Assembly (NCBI GenBank): GCA_026709985.1 | Contig: JAPORY010000094.1 | Coordinates: 1-64,000, forward strand | Origin: Aestuariivita sp. | GTDB lineage: Bacteria > Pseudomonadota > Alphaproteobacteria > Rhodobacterales > Rhodobacteraceae | Direction of reading: 5' to 3' | Length of the DNA: 64,000 nt | The notes under the pieces: generated by a model | The model's input: only the letters and a program-made list of their open reading frames with translations | What the model was told of the DNA's origin: nothing | Databases searched by the model: none | Part shown: positions 20,007-30,534 of the stretch, in pieces | Position numbering within the stretch: the stretch's first letter is position 1 | Layout of the letters: every line of letters begins with the position of its first letter | Position numbers and translations under genes: made by a program

Positions 20007-21206
20007 ATGATTTTATCGACATCCCTGAGCAGCCGTACTGCCAACACCTTTGCATCACCTGTGGTCGAAGCCCGTAGATGGTTGCAAGAAATAGACCATG
20101 AAACCGACCTAACTCTAATCAATGTCAGTCAGGCAGCGCCAACAGAACCGCCAGTTAAGGATCTCCAAGATGCAATTGTTTTCGCTGCTCAATCTAATCC
20201 CGCTGCGCATCTCTATGGACCTGTCCTGGGTTTGCCGGAACTGCGCTCAGAAGTTGCTAAGCAGTGGGGAAGCCTCTATGATGGTGAGATCAACTCCGAG
20301 CAGGTGGCCATTACCGCCGGGTGCAATCAGGCATTTTGCGCGGCAATCAATCTCCTAACAAATCAAGGCGACAGTGTTATCTTACCAGAACCTTGGTACT
20401 TCAACCATGTCATGTGGCTAAACATGCAAGGTATTGAGGTGATTGAACTCCAATGTGGCCAGAACTTGTTGCCCGATCCCGACAAATGTGCCGATCTATT
20501 ACGCGATAATACTCGCGCCATTACGCTTGTCACTCCAAACAACCCGACTGGCGTAGAGTATCCTATCGAGTTGATTCAAGCTTTCTATGAACTGGCTAAG
20601 TCTCACGAAATCGCTCTGATCGTTGACGAGACCTACCGTGATTTCCGAGCTGAAGTTAACCCGCCGCATCGTTTGTTTGGCGATCCCGATTGGCCCAATA
20701 CGCTCCTGCACTTGTATTCGTTTTCCAAAGCCTATCGACTTACTGGGCACCGCGTCGGGGCGTTGATTGGTGCCGAGGAAAGATTGAAGGAAGCCGAAAA
20801 ATTCTTGGATACGGTCACCATATGCCCCAACCAACTTGCTCAGCATGCCGCCCTCTGGGGGTTACGAAATCTCGGTGGTTGGCTTCAAGGCGAGCGTGAC
20901 AAGCTTAGACACCGCCAAGCGCAATTGGAAGAAAAATTCGCCCACCCGCTAATGGCGGATTGGGAGATCAAAGGGATCGGTCCCTATTTTGCCTATGTCG
21001 AACATCCGTTTGATTTGACATCAATAGATTTGGCGCAAAGTCTATTGGCGAAAAAGAATATTTTGGTGCTTCCCGGCAGTATGTTCCGCCCCGAGCGGAA
21101 TCATTTTGGCGAAAGAGAACTCCGAATTGCGTGCGCCAATCTCAATCAAGCGCTTATTCAAGAACTCACCAATCGACTGATTGATTATACCCATGACCAG
21201 TATTGA
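20007..21206 (+). CDS. PLP-dependent aminotransferase, class I/II
   Basis: A 399-residue fold-type I aminotransferase. NVSQAAPTEPPVKDL begins the core, GPVLGLPELRSEVA and ITAGCNQAFCAAINLL form the cofactor-phosphate region, TPNNPTGVEYP is the substrate and PLP ring block, and IVDETYRDF plus LYSFSKAYRLTGHRVG supply the aspartate and the Schiff-base lysine. It resembles the aspartate/aromatic aminotransferase group, but the substrate cannot be named from sequence. It stands 287 bases after gpt and 58 bases before the foldase gene. Confidence 0.85.
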   Translation: MILSTSLSSRTANTFASPVVEARRWLQEIDHETDLTLINVSQAAPTEPPVKDLQDAIVFAAQSNPAAHLYGPVLGLPELRSEVAKQWGSLYDGEINSEQVAITAGCNQAFCAAINLLTNQGDSVILPEPWYFNHVMWLNMQGIEVIELQCGQNLLPDPDKCADLLRDNTRAITLVTPNNPTGVEYPIELIQAFYELAKSHEIALIVDETYRDFRAEVNPPHRLFGDPDWPNTLLHLYSFSKAYRLTGHRVGALIGAEERLKEAEKFLDTVTICPNQLAQHAALWGLRNLGGWLQGERDKLRHRQAQLEEKFAHPLMADWEIKGIGPYFAYVEHPFDLTSIDLAQSLLAKKNILVLPGSMFRPERNHFGERELRIACANLNQALIQELTNRLIDYTHDQY

Positions 21207-21264
21207 ACTTTTTGGATCGTAACTCTGGTATTATTTATCTCACCATGCATTATTGAGGTTCCAC

Positions 21265-23106
21265 ATGGCTGCACGCAGTCGCTTATCAAAAACGTTAGTT
21301 TGGGTCTTGCTCGGCCTTTTGTTTGCTGGCCTAGCAGGATTTGGAGCAACTAATCTCTCGGGTACGGTTCGAACCGTGGGACACGCTGGGGATCAGTTAA
21401 TCAGTGTCGATGAATTTGCTCGCGAACTTCAGCGGCAATCCAGTGCCCTCGCTCGCCAAACTGGAGAAGCCGTATCATCGGCCCGTTTACAAGAACTCGG
21501 TATCGACCAAATTATCCTGCAACAACTCGCGACCACCGCTGCAATTGATCATGAATCGGAACAAATCGGTCTCTCAATAGGCGATCAAAGTTTGCAACGG
21601 GAATTGACCGAAATTTCTGCATTTCAAGGCCTTGACGGCAACTTTGATCGCGACTCATATCGCTTTGCGTTACAAAATGCTGGGTTAACAGAAGCAGAGT
21701 TCGAGGCCGACTTACGCAAAGAAATAACGCGCGGATTGTTGCAAGAAGCCATCACCAGCGGTGTTGCTATGCCTGCGACTCTCGTTGATGTATTCGTTGA
21801 ATTCGTGGGTGGTCGCCGCACCTTTACTTGGGCATCTCTTGATGAAAGCCATCTCACCTCAGAAGTCCCCGAAGCGACAGAGGTCGAACTCAGAGCCTAC
21901 TACGAGGCTAACCTTGATGACTATATTCTCCCTGAGAAAAAACTTCTGACCTATGTTCAATTAACCCCCGACGATGTTGTTGACTCAATTGAGATTGATG
22001 ACGCCGCTTTGCGTAACGCTTATGAAGTGAGGAGAGATGAATTTAATCAACCGGAGCGTCGATTGGTCGAACGATTAGTTTTTCGTGATACAACTCGTGC
22101 ATCCGAGGCCAAAGCTGGCGTAACGGAAGGGGCCACTAGCTTTGATGATTTGGTGATCGAACGCGGGCTTGAATTAGCCGACGTCGATCTTGGTGATGTC
22201 ACAAGGAGCGATCTCGGCGAGGCCGCTGATATCGTCTTTGCCGCTGAAGTTGGCGATATCATTGGCCCGCAACCAAGTCCCCTTGGCCCGGCATTATTCC
22301 GCGTGAATGGGATTCTTGACGAACAAATAAGCACTTTCGATGACGTACTGCAAGAATTGCACGATGATCTGGCAAGGGATAGCGCTATCCGTAAGATCGC
22401 AACATTGAGCGAAGAATATGAGAACCTCTTAGCTGCTGGTGCAACTCTTGAGGAACTTGCTGATGAGACCGAGATAAGCCTTGGTGAAATTGAATGGACC
22501 GAAGCCAGCCTTGACGGTATTGCGGCTTATCCATCGTTTCGTGAGACGGCAGCACTCATCACTCTTGATGATTTTCCTGAAATTGCCTTCACCGACGACG
22601 GAGGTCTTTATGCCGTACGCTTGAATGAAATTCGACCTGCTGAACCTGAAGCCTTTGAGTCGGCCAAAGAAAAAGTAATACTTGATCAGCGCCAGCACAC
22701 AATCGAAAAGGCTTTAGAGGCTCAGATCACGCCATTGCTTGGTCAATTGGAGAACGCGGACGACTTCTCGGTCTTAGGAGTTGACGCGCAGGTTGAAACA
22801 AATCTCATGCGCTCGGCATTTTTGGATGATGCACCAGCATCGCTCATTGAACAGGTATTTCAAATGACGCAAGGTGAGGTTAGCGTCCTGCCAGTTGGCG
22901 GTGAGATCTTCTTAGTCCGCCTTGATAATGTGCAGAAGGCTGAGGTTACTGGTAACATCGCCCAGTTAAGGACTGAAATGGTATCGCAGCTTGATGCCTC
23001 GCTTGCTCAGGAGTTGTTTACCGCTTACGTGCAAGATGTCGTCGTGCGAACACAACCGCAAATTGATCAACAAGCAGTGAATGCCGTTCTTTCGAGCTTG
23101 CCATAA
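21265..23106 (+). CDS. PpiD/SurA-like periplasmic peptidyl-prolyl isomerase
   Basis: A 613-residue foldase. A single N-terminal membrane helix (TLVWVLLGLLFAGLAGFGA) anchors it with the rest in the periplasm. The SurA N-like chaperone domain covers about 30-200 and a parvulin-type PPIase region follows from about 255 (ERRLVERLVFRDT, DVTRSDLGEAADIVFAAEVGDI). It matches the PpiD type, which assists outer-membrane and exported proteins near the translocon. The ATG at 21265 is chosen over an upstream TTG. Next to it lies a dead trpE, the same neighbour that the living gene has in many alphaproteobacteria. Confidence 0.88.
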   Translation: MAARSRLSKTLVWVLLGLLFAGLAGFGATNLSGTVRTVGHAGDQLISVDEFARELQRQSSALARQTGEAVSSARLQELGIDQIILQQLATTAAIDHESEQIGLSIGDQSLQRELTEISAFQGLDGNFDRDSYRFALQNAGLTEAEFEADLRKEITRGLLQEAITSGVAMPATLVDVFVEFVGGRRTFTWASLDESHLTSEVPEATEVELRAYYEANLDDYILPEKKLLTYVQLTPDDVVDSIEIDDAALRNAYEVRRDEFNQPERRLVERLVFRDTTRASEAKAGVTEGATSFDDLVIERGLELADVDLGDVTRSDLGEAADIVFAAEVGDIIGPQPSPLGPALFRVNGILDEQISTFDDVLQELHDDLARDSAIRKIATLSEEYENLLAAGATLEELADETEISLGEIEWTEASLDGIAAYPSFRETAALITLDDFPEIAFTDDGGLYAVRLNEIRPAEPEAFESAKEKVILDQRQHTIEKALEAQITPLLGQLENADDFSVLGVDAQVETNLMRSAFLDDAPASLIEQVFQMTQGEVSVLPVGGEIFLVRLDNVQKAEVTGNIAQLRTEMVSQLDASLAQELFTAYVQDVVVRTQPQIDQQAVNAVLSSLP

Positions 23107-23125
23107 AATCCTATTGAGACCGAGT

Positions 23126-24030
23126 TATGATGGGTTTCTACGTATTTTTGAGTCTTTGAAAAACCATATTGTTTATACCAGCTTGGGTGTTGACTAAGAA
23201 ACTCCAGTTCCTTTGTTCCTAAAATTGTCTTCGACTTCCCGACTCAGTTTCTTGGCAAAGTCGGTGCGGTCAGCAGGGATTGTCAGACATTGGCATGAAC
23301 CTTGATCTCATCCCGAATTGTCACAGTAATCTATCGTCGATCAACTGCTCGGCTCAGAGTGAGCCCACAGTGTTTGAATCGCAAACGTGCTGTCCCTTAG
23401 CAGAATTTTGGATTGATCTTCCTTGAAATCACCCCAAACTGCTGCACGCTTATTTGGCTATCTTGGATACGATTTGGTCCGTCAAGCCGAGCATCTGCCC
23501 AATGTCAGTTCTGACCCATTAAACCTACCCGATACCTTTCTGATTTGGCTGTCTGTTCTTGTTATGCTGGACGGGATTGAAAGTGTACCATTGTTGCGTC
23601 TGTGTGGAAGCAACAAGAGCGCAACACCATAGCGGTGCGAGAAGCGAGTAGTAAGCTTGTCTTGGCGGCTTTTGAAATCTTCAACTGTAGCCTTTCTGTC
23701 GAGGAAGTCTGCGGGCACCGCATCGGGTGCTCAAAGAGTTCGTACAATGGAGATAATTGACGGGCTTGAGCCAGAGAAACTGGGAGTTTAAGGCGGTAGC
23801 GTTGGGTATTTTAGCGCCGAGGCCTCGGCAGGCGTACTGCTCTGCGCACCGCCATATTTAAAGATAAGCTTTTGTAAGTATAGGCTGGCAGTGGTATCGT
23901 TCATGATAGCGATTCAGAGACCGAATATGAGGAAATAATCCATCAGTCAAAATCTCTCTTTCGCGCGGCTGCCGAAATTACGAATTCCGCCAAGAGTGCG
24001 AATTCTGATACGGAAGACGAGCCGCTCTGA
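23126..24030 (+). pseudogene. trpE: trpE pseudogene (anthranilate synthase component I)
   Basis: About 900 bases that can be read as a broken trpE, normally about 1500 bases. From 23126 the translation YDGFLRIFESLKNHIVYTS continues through a TAA into ETPVPLFLKL, matching the TrpE N-terminus. After a frameshift, PTVFESQTCCPLAEF and then RLFGYLGYDLVRQAEHLP with SSDPLNLPDTFLIW match the middle. The C-terminus, GSGIVHDSDSETEYEEII followed by HQSKSLFRAAAE, is clean to a TGA at 24030. At least two frameshifts and several stops are present, and most of the chorismate-binding core between about 23750 and 23840 is missing. The order ppiD-trpE is normal in alphaproteobacteria, so this is the native locus. 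Confidence 0.9.
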
Positions 24031-24264
24031 CATTAATGTAGGCGCGATCCGATACATTGAGACGACTGTTACGAGCACATTTATTTGGCGGCCTTAAGAC
24101 TGACTTAGTTCGCAATTTGTGAAAATGCCTCCTCTGATTTACAAGATGCGCGTCACTGAAAGTAAGTTCATCACTGCAAACTCGAATCCGTTACAAAGGG
24201 GTAGGAGCGTTCTGGCAGACCGAAGTGATTAAGAGTCGCGGTCTTTAAGAGAAGCGAGCAACAC

Positions 24265-26307
24265 ATGACCGAAGAACATCAAGTTATCTTTTTCCCGTCG
24301 GGAAAGCGTGGCCTTGTTCCTGAGAATACAACAATTTTACAGGCCGCACGACGACTCGGTGTTGACCTTGATTCAGTTTGTGGCGGTCTGGGAATTTGCT
24401 CAAAGTGCCAAGTAGAACCTACCTTTGGCGAGTTTGCTAAACACGGAATGACTGCCGACCCGAACGCCTTATCTCCTTGGAACGCGGTCGAAGAACGATA
24501 CAGGCAAAAGCGCGGTCTGTTGGAAGGTCGTCGACTTGGCTGTCAGGCCCGAATTGCGGGAGACGTGGTGGTAAGCGTACCGCCAGAGAGTCAGATCAAT
24601 AAGCAGGTTATTCGTAAAGAAATTTCGGCCCGCCCCTTCACCCTTGAAGCAGCGACGAAGTTGTTCTTTGTTCGAGTTGATGAACCCGACATGAAGTCCC
24701 CAACTGGCGACTTTGAACGATTACGTGTTGCTATGAAAAAACAGTGGGACTTAGACATTTTGCCGCCTGAACTGTCGCTCCTGTCAAGATTACAACCTGT
24801 CTTGCGGCGTGGGAATTGGGAAGTCACGGTAGCGGTGCACACAGCACATGACAATGAGCGACAAACTCTCATAGACGTTTGGCCGGGATTACTTGAAGAG
24901 AGTCTCTACGGAATTGCGATTGATTTAGGCTCAACAACCATTGCAGCACATCTAGTGAACCTTGAGACGGGTGAGGTTGTTGCTTCGGCCGGCCAAATGA
25001 ATCCCCAGATTCGTTTCGGCGAAGACCTCATGAGCCGTGTATCCTACGCCATGATGAACCCTGATGGCTCGACGGAAATGACCCGAGTGGTTCGAGAGAC
25101 ACTGGGGGAACTTTGTTCTGGACTCGTCAAAGAAGGCAGTTTGGTGCCCGAAACCATCGTCGAGTTAGTGTTCGTTTGTAACCCAATCATGCACCATCTC
25201 CTCTTGGGATTAGATCCCGTTGAACTGGGCCAGGCCCCCTTCGCCCTTGCAACATCCGACTCTATTGGAATTAAAGCCTCCGAAGTTGGTATCATGGATA
25301 TTAACCCGCGCGCTCAAGCATATATTTTGCCATGCATCGCCGGGCATGTTGGGGCAGATGCCGCGGCCGTCGTCCTTTCCGAGGTACCGAATCAATCTGA
25401 AGACTTGGTATTGATTGTTGATGTTGGTACCAACGCGGAGATCATTCTCGGCAACTATGAGCGAGTGCTTGCTTGTTCGTCACCAACTGGCCCCGCGTTT
25501 GAAGGAGCGCAAATCAGTTCCGGGCAACGCGCTGCAAAGGGCGCAATCGAACGGGTTGAAATATCGCCAGCGACCAAGGAACCTCGGTTTCAAGTCATTG
25601 GCTCCGATCTTTGGTCGGATCACAGAGATTTTCGGAAATCTCTCGGTGATACTCAAATTACAGGAATCTGTGGTTCTGGAATCATTGAGGCCGTCGCTGA
25701 AATGCGTTTAGCTGGAATTATGGATCAGAGCGGCTTAATTGGCTCTCCGAAACAAACAGGTACTCGTCGCTCAATTGCTGACGGGCGCACTTACTCATAT
25801 GTGATTTACGAGGCAGGCGGTGATCCGTTACGGCAAATTGCAGTAACGCAGGCCGACGTGCGTGCAATCCAATTGGCAAAATCGGCTTTGTACGCTGGTG
25901 CGCGGCTACTCATGGACGAAATGGGCGTTGCAACAGTTGCTCGAGTTGTGCTCGCAGGAGCGTTTGGTGCTCATATTTCACCCAAACATGCTCTGATCTT
26001 GGGCATGATTCCTGACGTACCGCTCCCAAAGGTGACGAGTGCAGGCAACGCGGCAGGGAACGGCGCATTGATTGCATTATGCAACAGATCTATGCGTACC
26101 GAAATCGAGGCCGTGGTTGGTGAAATCACCAAAGTTGAAACCGCGATCGAACCGCGTTTTCAAGAACATTTTGTCGCCGCTAATGGCATACCGCATGGTA
26201 TTGATCCATTTCCGAACCTCTCGAAGACGATTTCTTTGCCAACAGAAAGATTCCGGGCTGGAGGCAACTCGGCCGCGGACAAACGGCGGAGACGGCGAAA
26301 AAATTGA
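24265..26307 (+). CDS. Ferredoxin-ASKHA protein (RACo/RamA-like corrinoid reactivator)
   Basis: A 680-residue protein with an N-terminal [2Fe-2S] ferredoxin domain: cysteines C39, C45 and C48 in SVCGGLGICSKC and a fourth in RRLGCQAR. A linker and a large ASKHA ATPase domain (DUF4445 type) follow, with GIAIDLGSTTIAAHLV as the phosphate loop, VDVGTNAEIILG and TGICGSGIIEAVAEM. Such proteins use ATP to drive one-electron reduction of inactive Co(II) corrinoid proteins, usually beside methyltransferases for methylated amines, methoxylated compounds or homocysteine. No methyltransferase or corrinoid protein gene is adjacent here; its neighbours are a dead trpE and tRNA-Leu. The C-terminus is unusually basic (DKRRRRRKN). 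Confidence 0.88.
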   Translation: MTEEHQVIFFPSGKRGLVPENTTILQAARRLGVDLDSVCGGLGICSKCQVEPTFGEFAKHGMTADPNALSPWNAVEERYRQKRGLLEGRRLGCQARIAGDVVVSVPPESQINKQVIRKEISARPFTLEAATKLFFVRVDEPDMKSPTGDFERLRVAMKKQWDLDILPPELSLLSRLQPVLRRGNWEVTVAVHTAHDNERQTLIDVWPGLLEESLYGIAIDLGSTTIAAHLVNLETGEVVASAGQMNPQIRFGEDLMSRVSYAMMNPDGSTEMTRVVRETLGELCSGLVKEGSLVPETIVELVFVCNPIMHHLLLGLDPVELGQAPFALATSDSIGIKASEVGIMDINPRAQAYILPCIAGHVGADAAAVVLSEVPNQSEDLVLIVDVGTNAEIILGNYERVLACSSPTGPAFEGAQISSGQRAAKGAIERVEISPATKEPRFQVIGSDLWSDHRDFRKSLGDTQITGICGSGIIEAVAEMRLAGIMDQSGLIGSPKQTGTRRSIADGRTYSYVIYEAGGDPLRQIAVTQADVRAIQLAKSALYAGARLLMDEMGVATVARVVLAGAFGAHISPKHALILGMIPDVPLPKVTSAGNAAGNGALIALCNRSMRTEIEAVVGEITKVETAIEPRFQEHFVAANGIPHGIDPFPNLSKTISLPTERFRAGGNSAADKRRRRRKN

Positions 26308-26392
26308 GCTGCAATGGTCAACAGATATTGGCACTAAGTTGGTTTCATCACGAGTCAAACTGCAACGTATACAATCGACCAATCCGTATCGT

Positions 26393-26477
26393 TGGTGCGG
26401 GTGGAGGGATTTGAACCCCCACGCCTTGCGGCGCCAGAACCTAAATCTGGTGCGTCTACCAATTTCGCCACACCCGC
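26393..26477 (-). tRNA. tRNA-Leu (anticodon TAG)
   Basis: An 85-base leucine tRNA with a long variable arm. The acceptor pairs GCGGGTG with CACCCGC, the anticodon loop TTTAGGT sits between CCAGA and TCTGG, the T-arm carries GGTTCAAATCC and CCA is encoded. It reads CUA and, by wobble, other CUN codons. Confidence 0.97.
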
Positions 26478-26739
26478 ACGCGTGCGCTCGACAACCTTCC
26501 GCATTAAACCATATATCAAAATTGTCTCGCTATTGCGAGAGAAATCTCATCTTTCATGCATACGATGGCGAGCGCGAGGAATAGCTTTTGCATCATAAGG
26601 GCAGTTTTCACTGTGAATTTCCGCGCCTGAAAATTTATAGAACTTTTGAATTATCTCCAATTCATTGGATTTTTTCGGGTCGTAACTTCTCTACTGTCCG
26701 ACGCGTCCCCGTAGCGCCGATAGGCGCATCGGCTTACGT

Positions 26740-28347
26740 CTAACCGCTTGAAATGTTAGCCCGAGAATCCACAGTCAAAACGTCTCCAAAGACTTTTGGT
26801 AATTCGTCGGGTAGGTCGTCTGCAATCAAGCCGGGGCCAAAAGAACGAGCGCATTCTACATGCAGCCAAGCAGCTTGTTCCGCCGCATCATGAGGTGAAA
26901 AACCCCTCGCCATCAACCCACATATGAAGCCAGCAAGCACATCACCAGCACCAGCGGTTGCAAGCCAAGGTGCAGTTCGTCCGTAACATGCTACATTAAT
27001 GATTACATCCTCACCATCACTGGCAATGACGGTGTCAGTTCCTTTGAATAGAACAGTAGCCCCCGCCCGTTCCGCTGCTGCGACCGTTGCCTGTACCTTT
27101 GAAAATGCGGGCCCAGATACAGCATCTTCGGAGAGTCTCTCGTAGATATCAGGAAAAATTCGTTTGAACTCACCGGCATGGGGAGTCAAAATACATTGCC
27201 TATGCAGTATCGAACACAGTTCCTGCGGATCTTGAGCAAATGCCGTGAGTGCATCGGCATCAAGGACTATTGGTCGCCCCGTGGCAAGTGCCGCTGGCAC
27301 GAGTTCCCTCGCCCGATTCAAACCCAAGTTCGGACCGAGACACAGGGCCGTAAACCTCTTATCCTCCAACAATTTCAAAAGATCGTCGGCATCATCAATC
27401 TTCGCTAACATAATAGCATCGGGTTTAGCTAAATGTTCCGAAAAGGCGCGTTTCTGACATCCAATTGACACTAGGCCCGCTCCAATTCGCAACGCTGATC
27501 GGGCGGCGAGTCGCGCCGCTCCTCCCCGCCCCCAACGGCCAGCCAAAATCAGTGCATGGCCAAAATGATACTTGTTCGAAGAACCCTCACGCAAGAAAGG
27601 ATCAATAGATTTTTGTGCCTTCGTCCAGCCCGCACTAGCCATCGCCTCACGAACCCTTAGTAACTGCGACTCAGTCGGCGCCTCTAAGCCGATGTCAACA
27701 ATATCCAATTTTCCTGAAAAGTTTGGTCCATCCGCGAGCACATGACCAGTTTTGGCACGATGAAAAGTCACGGTAAGATCCGCAGGGCCAAACACTTGTT
27801 TCTGTCCCGATCGCAATGACAGAACCCGACCGCTATCCGCACATAAACCCGAGGCAATATCAATGCTAACTAACTTATGTCGCACGAGGCCTTCTCTGCA
27901 AACGAAAGAGTCCAGCGGCAGTGAAATTGCTCTCGACAAACCCGTACCGAATAACGCATCGACAATTAGTTGCCATCTACCTTGCTGAGCCTCAACTCCT
28001 AATTGGCTCGAAAACTGTAATACGTCTCCTAGTGATTGCCACCGTTGATAGTTTATCCTTGCGTCCGGTGGTAATTGATCAGGCTCAGATGCCGCGACAA
28101 CCGTGATTTTCCATCCGCGCCTACGCAACAAACGAGCAACGACAAAGCCGTCGCCACCGTTGTTACCAGGACCACACAAAATGAGGGCTGAGTGGGTTCT
28201 ATCATTGAAATGAGGCCAATGACGAAAAATCGACTCAACGACACCCCTCCCGGCTCTCTCCATGAGTTCCAGACCCGTCGTTTGATCCCCATAGATCGCG
28301 GCCCTTTCAGCATCTCGCATTTGCTCGGATGTAAGTATGGACGTCAA
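26740..28347 (-). CDS. nnr: Bifunctional NAD(P)HX epimerase / ADP-dependent NAD(P)HX dehydratase
   Basis: A 535-residue metabolite-repair enzyme that restores hydrated NADH and NADPH. The N-terminal YjeF_N epimerase half (to about 215) has LTSEQMRDAERAAI, ELMERAGRGV and CGPGNNGGDGFVVARLL. The C-terminal dehydratase half, a ribokinase-like fold, has VLDADALTAF, LTPHAGEFKRIFP and the catalytic block TAGAGDVLAGFICGLMARG. The start is a TTG at 28347, because LTSEQMRDAE aligns with the usual beginning of the domain; an ATG 27 bases further in would cut it. It is divergent from glnB. Confidence 0.92.
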   Translation of the reverse strand: MTSILTSEQMRDAERAAIYGDQTTGLELMERAGRGVVESIFRHWPHFNDRTHSALILCGPGNNGGDGFVVARLLRRRGWKITVVAASEPDQLPPDARINYQRWQSLGDVLQFSSQLGVEAQQGRWQLIVDALFGTGLSRAISLPLDSFVCREGLVRHKLVSIDIASGLCADSGRVLSLRSGQKQVFGPADLTVTFHRAKTGHVLADGPNFSGKLDIVDIGLEAPTESQLLRVREAMASAGWTKAQKSIDPFLREGSSNKYHFGHALILAGRWGRGGAARLAARSALRIGAGLVSIGCQKRAFSEHLAKPDAIMLAKIDDADDLLKLLEDKRFTALCLGPNLGLNRARELVPAALATGRPIVLDADALTAFAQDPQELCSILHRQCILTPHAGEFKRIFPDIYERLSEDAVSGPAFSKVQATVAAAERAGATVLFKGTDTVIASDGEDVIINVACYGRTAPWLATAGAGDVLAGFICGLMARGFSPHDAAEQAAWLHVECARSFGPGLIADDLPDELPKVFGDVLTVDSRANISSG

Positions 28348-28490
28348 CGCCTGACCCTTATGTTATATTTCTGCCTTAACTTTAGGCAATCCGCATAGAT
28401 TCTATGCATTTTGTACCAATTTCTTCCTTCTAGCCACCTCTTTGCTCGCTGGTGGTGGGAGTAAACCCGTCAATTATGCAGTACCTATGA

Positions 28491-28865
<375 letters not shown>

Positions 28866-28902
28866 CCAAACCTATTGTCTTGAGAATTAAGGAGTTCACC
28901 GA

Positions 28903-30309
28903 ATGAGCCAGGATGCAGTCTTAAAACGGATCAAAGATGAGGAGGTTGCCTACGTTGATATCCGCTTCACCGATCCGCGTGGAAAACTTCAACACGTCAC
29001 GGTAGCGGAAAATCAAGTTGACGAGGACTTTCTCGAAGAAGGCTTTATGTTTGACGGCTCTTCCATCGCGGGCTGGAAGTCAATCGACCAGTCAGACATG
29101 AAACTGATGGCTGACACTGGTAGTGCGTATATTGATCCATTCTTTGCCGAAAAGACGCTCTGCCTTCACTGCTCAGTTTTAGAACCTGACACTGGCGAGC
29201 ATTACGAGCGTGATCCGCGTGGCACGGCAGAAAAGGCTGAGTCGTATCTGCGATCATCTGGCATCGGAGATGTTTCCTATTTTGGGCCTGAAGCAGAGTT
29301 CTTCTTGTTCGACAATGTTCGCTTTTCCAACTCTATTAACAAGGTTTCGTATGAAGTCGATGCCATTGACGGATCATGGAATACCGATACGGAATTTGAG
29401 ATGGGCAACACAGGTCATCGTCCTGGAGTCAAAGGTGGTTACTTCCCAGTTCCGCCAACCGATGATGCGCAAGATATCCGCTCGGAGATGCTTTCAACGA
29501 TGCGTGAAATGGGCATGACCGTCGACAAACATCACCACGAAGTTGCCTCTTGTCAGCACGAGTTGGGATTGATTTTCGCCCCGCTCACGAAACAAGCCGA
29601 TGAACTACAAAAATATAAGTATGTTATCCATAATGTTGCTCAAGCTTACGGCAAGACGGCAACCTTTATGCCAAAACCGATTTATGGCGATAACGGTACG
29701 GGCATGCATTGTAATATATCGATTTGGAAGGATGACAAACCGCTATTTGCGGGTGACAAATATGCCGACCTGAGCCAAGAAGCTCTCTATTTTATCGGCG
29801 GCATCCTCAAGCATGCACGAACGCTGAACGCCTTTACGAACCCGGGTACGAATTCCTACAAGCGACTCATTCCGGGCTTTGAGGCGCCTGTATTGCGCGC
29901 CTACTCGGCGCGAAACCGTTCGGGTTGCGTACGCATTCCGTGGACTGAGTCACCGAAAGCAAAACGGGTTGAAGCCCGCTTCCCCGACCCTTCTGCGAAT
30001 CCGTACTTGTGCTTCGCTGCATTATTGATGGCTGGCCTAGACGGAATCTCCAGCAAGATTGATCCCGGTGAAGCCATGGATAAAGATCTTTACGATCTGC
30101 CAGCGGAAGAACTTGAAGGAATTCCGACGGTATGCGGCTCACTTCGTGAAGCCATCGGTGCCCTTCAGAGTGATATGGATTTCTTACTCGCTGGCGACGT
30201 GTTCACCCTTAGCCAAATCGAAGGCTATATTGACCTGAAGATGGAAGAAATAGAACTGTTTGAACACACTCCACATCCAGTTGAATTTCAGATGTACTAT
30301 AGCTGCTGA
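28903..30309 (+). CDS. glnA: Glutamine synthetase type I
   Basis: A 468-residue dodecameric enzyme that forms glutamine from glutamate, ammonia and ATP. Metal and substrate blocks include [38 protein letters not shown] and [18 protein letters not shown]. The adenylylated tyrosine lies in [11 protein letters not shown] near residue 397, so activity can be switched by GlnE under control of the PII protein encoded upstream. It is the last gene of the glnB-glnA operon and is followed by a clear terminator. Confidence 0.97.
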   Translation: MSQDAVLKRIKDEEVAYVDIRFTDPRGKLQHVTVAENQVDEDFLEEGFMFDGSSIAGWKSIDQSDMKLMADTGSAYIDPFFAEKTLCLHCSVLEPDTGEHYERDPRGTAEKAESYLRSSGIGDVSYFGPEAEFFLFDNVRFSNSINKVSYEVDAIDGSWNTDTEFEMGNTGHRPGVKGGYFPVPPTDDAQDIRSEMLSTMREMGMTVDKHHHEVASCQHELGLIFAPLTKQADELQKYKYVIHNVAQAYGKTATFMPKPIYGDNGTGMHCNISIWKDDKPLFAGDKYADLSQEALYFIGGILKHARTLNAFTNPGTNSYKRLIPGFEAPVLRAYSARNRSGCVRIPWTESPKAKRVEARFPDPSANPYLCFAALLMAGLDGISSKIDPGEAMDKDLYDLPAEELEGIPTVCGSLREAIGALQSDMDFLLAGDVFTLSQIEGYIDLKMEEIELFEHTPHPVEFQMYYSC

Positions 30310-30330
30310 TTCACTTTCACGTTAGATTGA

Positions 30331-30361
30331 AGGGCGCCTCCGCAGAGGCGCTCTTTTTTTG
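30331..30361 (+). terminator. Rho-independent terminator after glnA
   Basis: A perfect seven-base stem (gcgcctc at 30334-30340 and gaggcgc at 30345-30351) with a four-base loop cgca, followed by tcttttttt. It starts 24 bases after the glnA stop and is the clearest terminator in the window. Confidence 0.93.
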
Positions 30362-30394
30362 TACCCCCTTAATCATTGTAACTACCCACCCCAA

Positions 30395-30493
30395 CCCATC
30401 TTTCGCATAGAATCTTCCGATTCATCGATTTTTCGACGATTTTCAAAAACTGCTATATTTAGCGGTTTTTTCATGCATGCTCATTGTAGTGCC
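30395..30493 (+). repeat. Copy A of an inverted repeat around the fic region
   Basis: A 99-base sequence that begins cccatctttcgcata and ends cattgtagtgcc, with tagcggttt inside. It matches, in reverse orientation, the 105 bases at 33291-33395, which begin and end with the same words when read on the minus strand. The two ends are nearly identical and the middle is diverged with small length changes. It lies 34 bases after the glnA terminator. Confidence 0.7.
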
Positions 30494-30534
30494 CGAAACT
30501 GAATTTCGTCACAAAATAATCCTTGCCACGGGGC

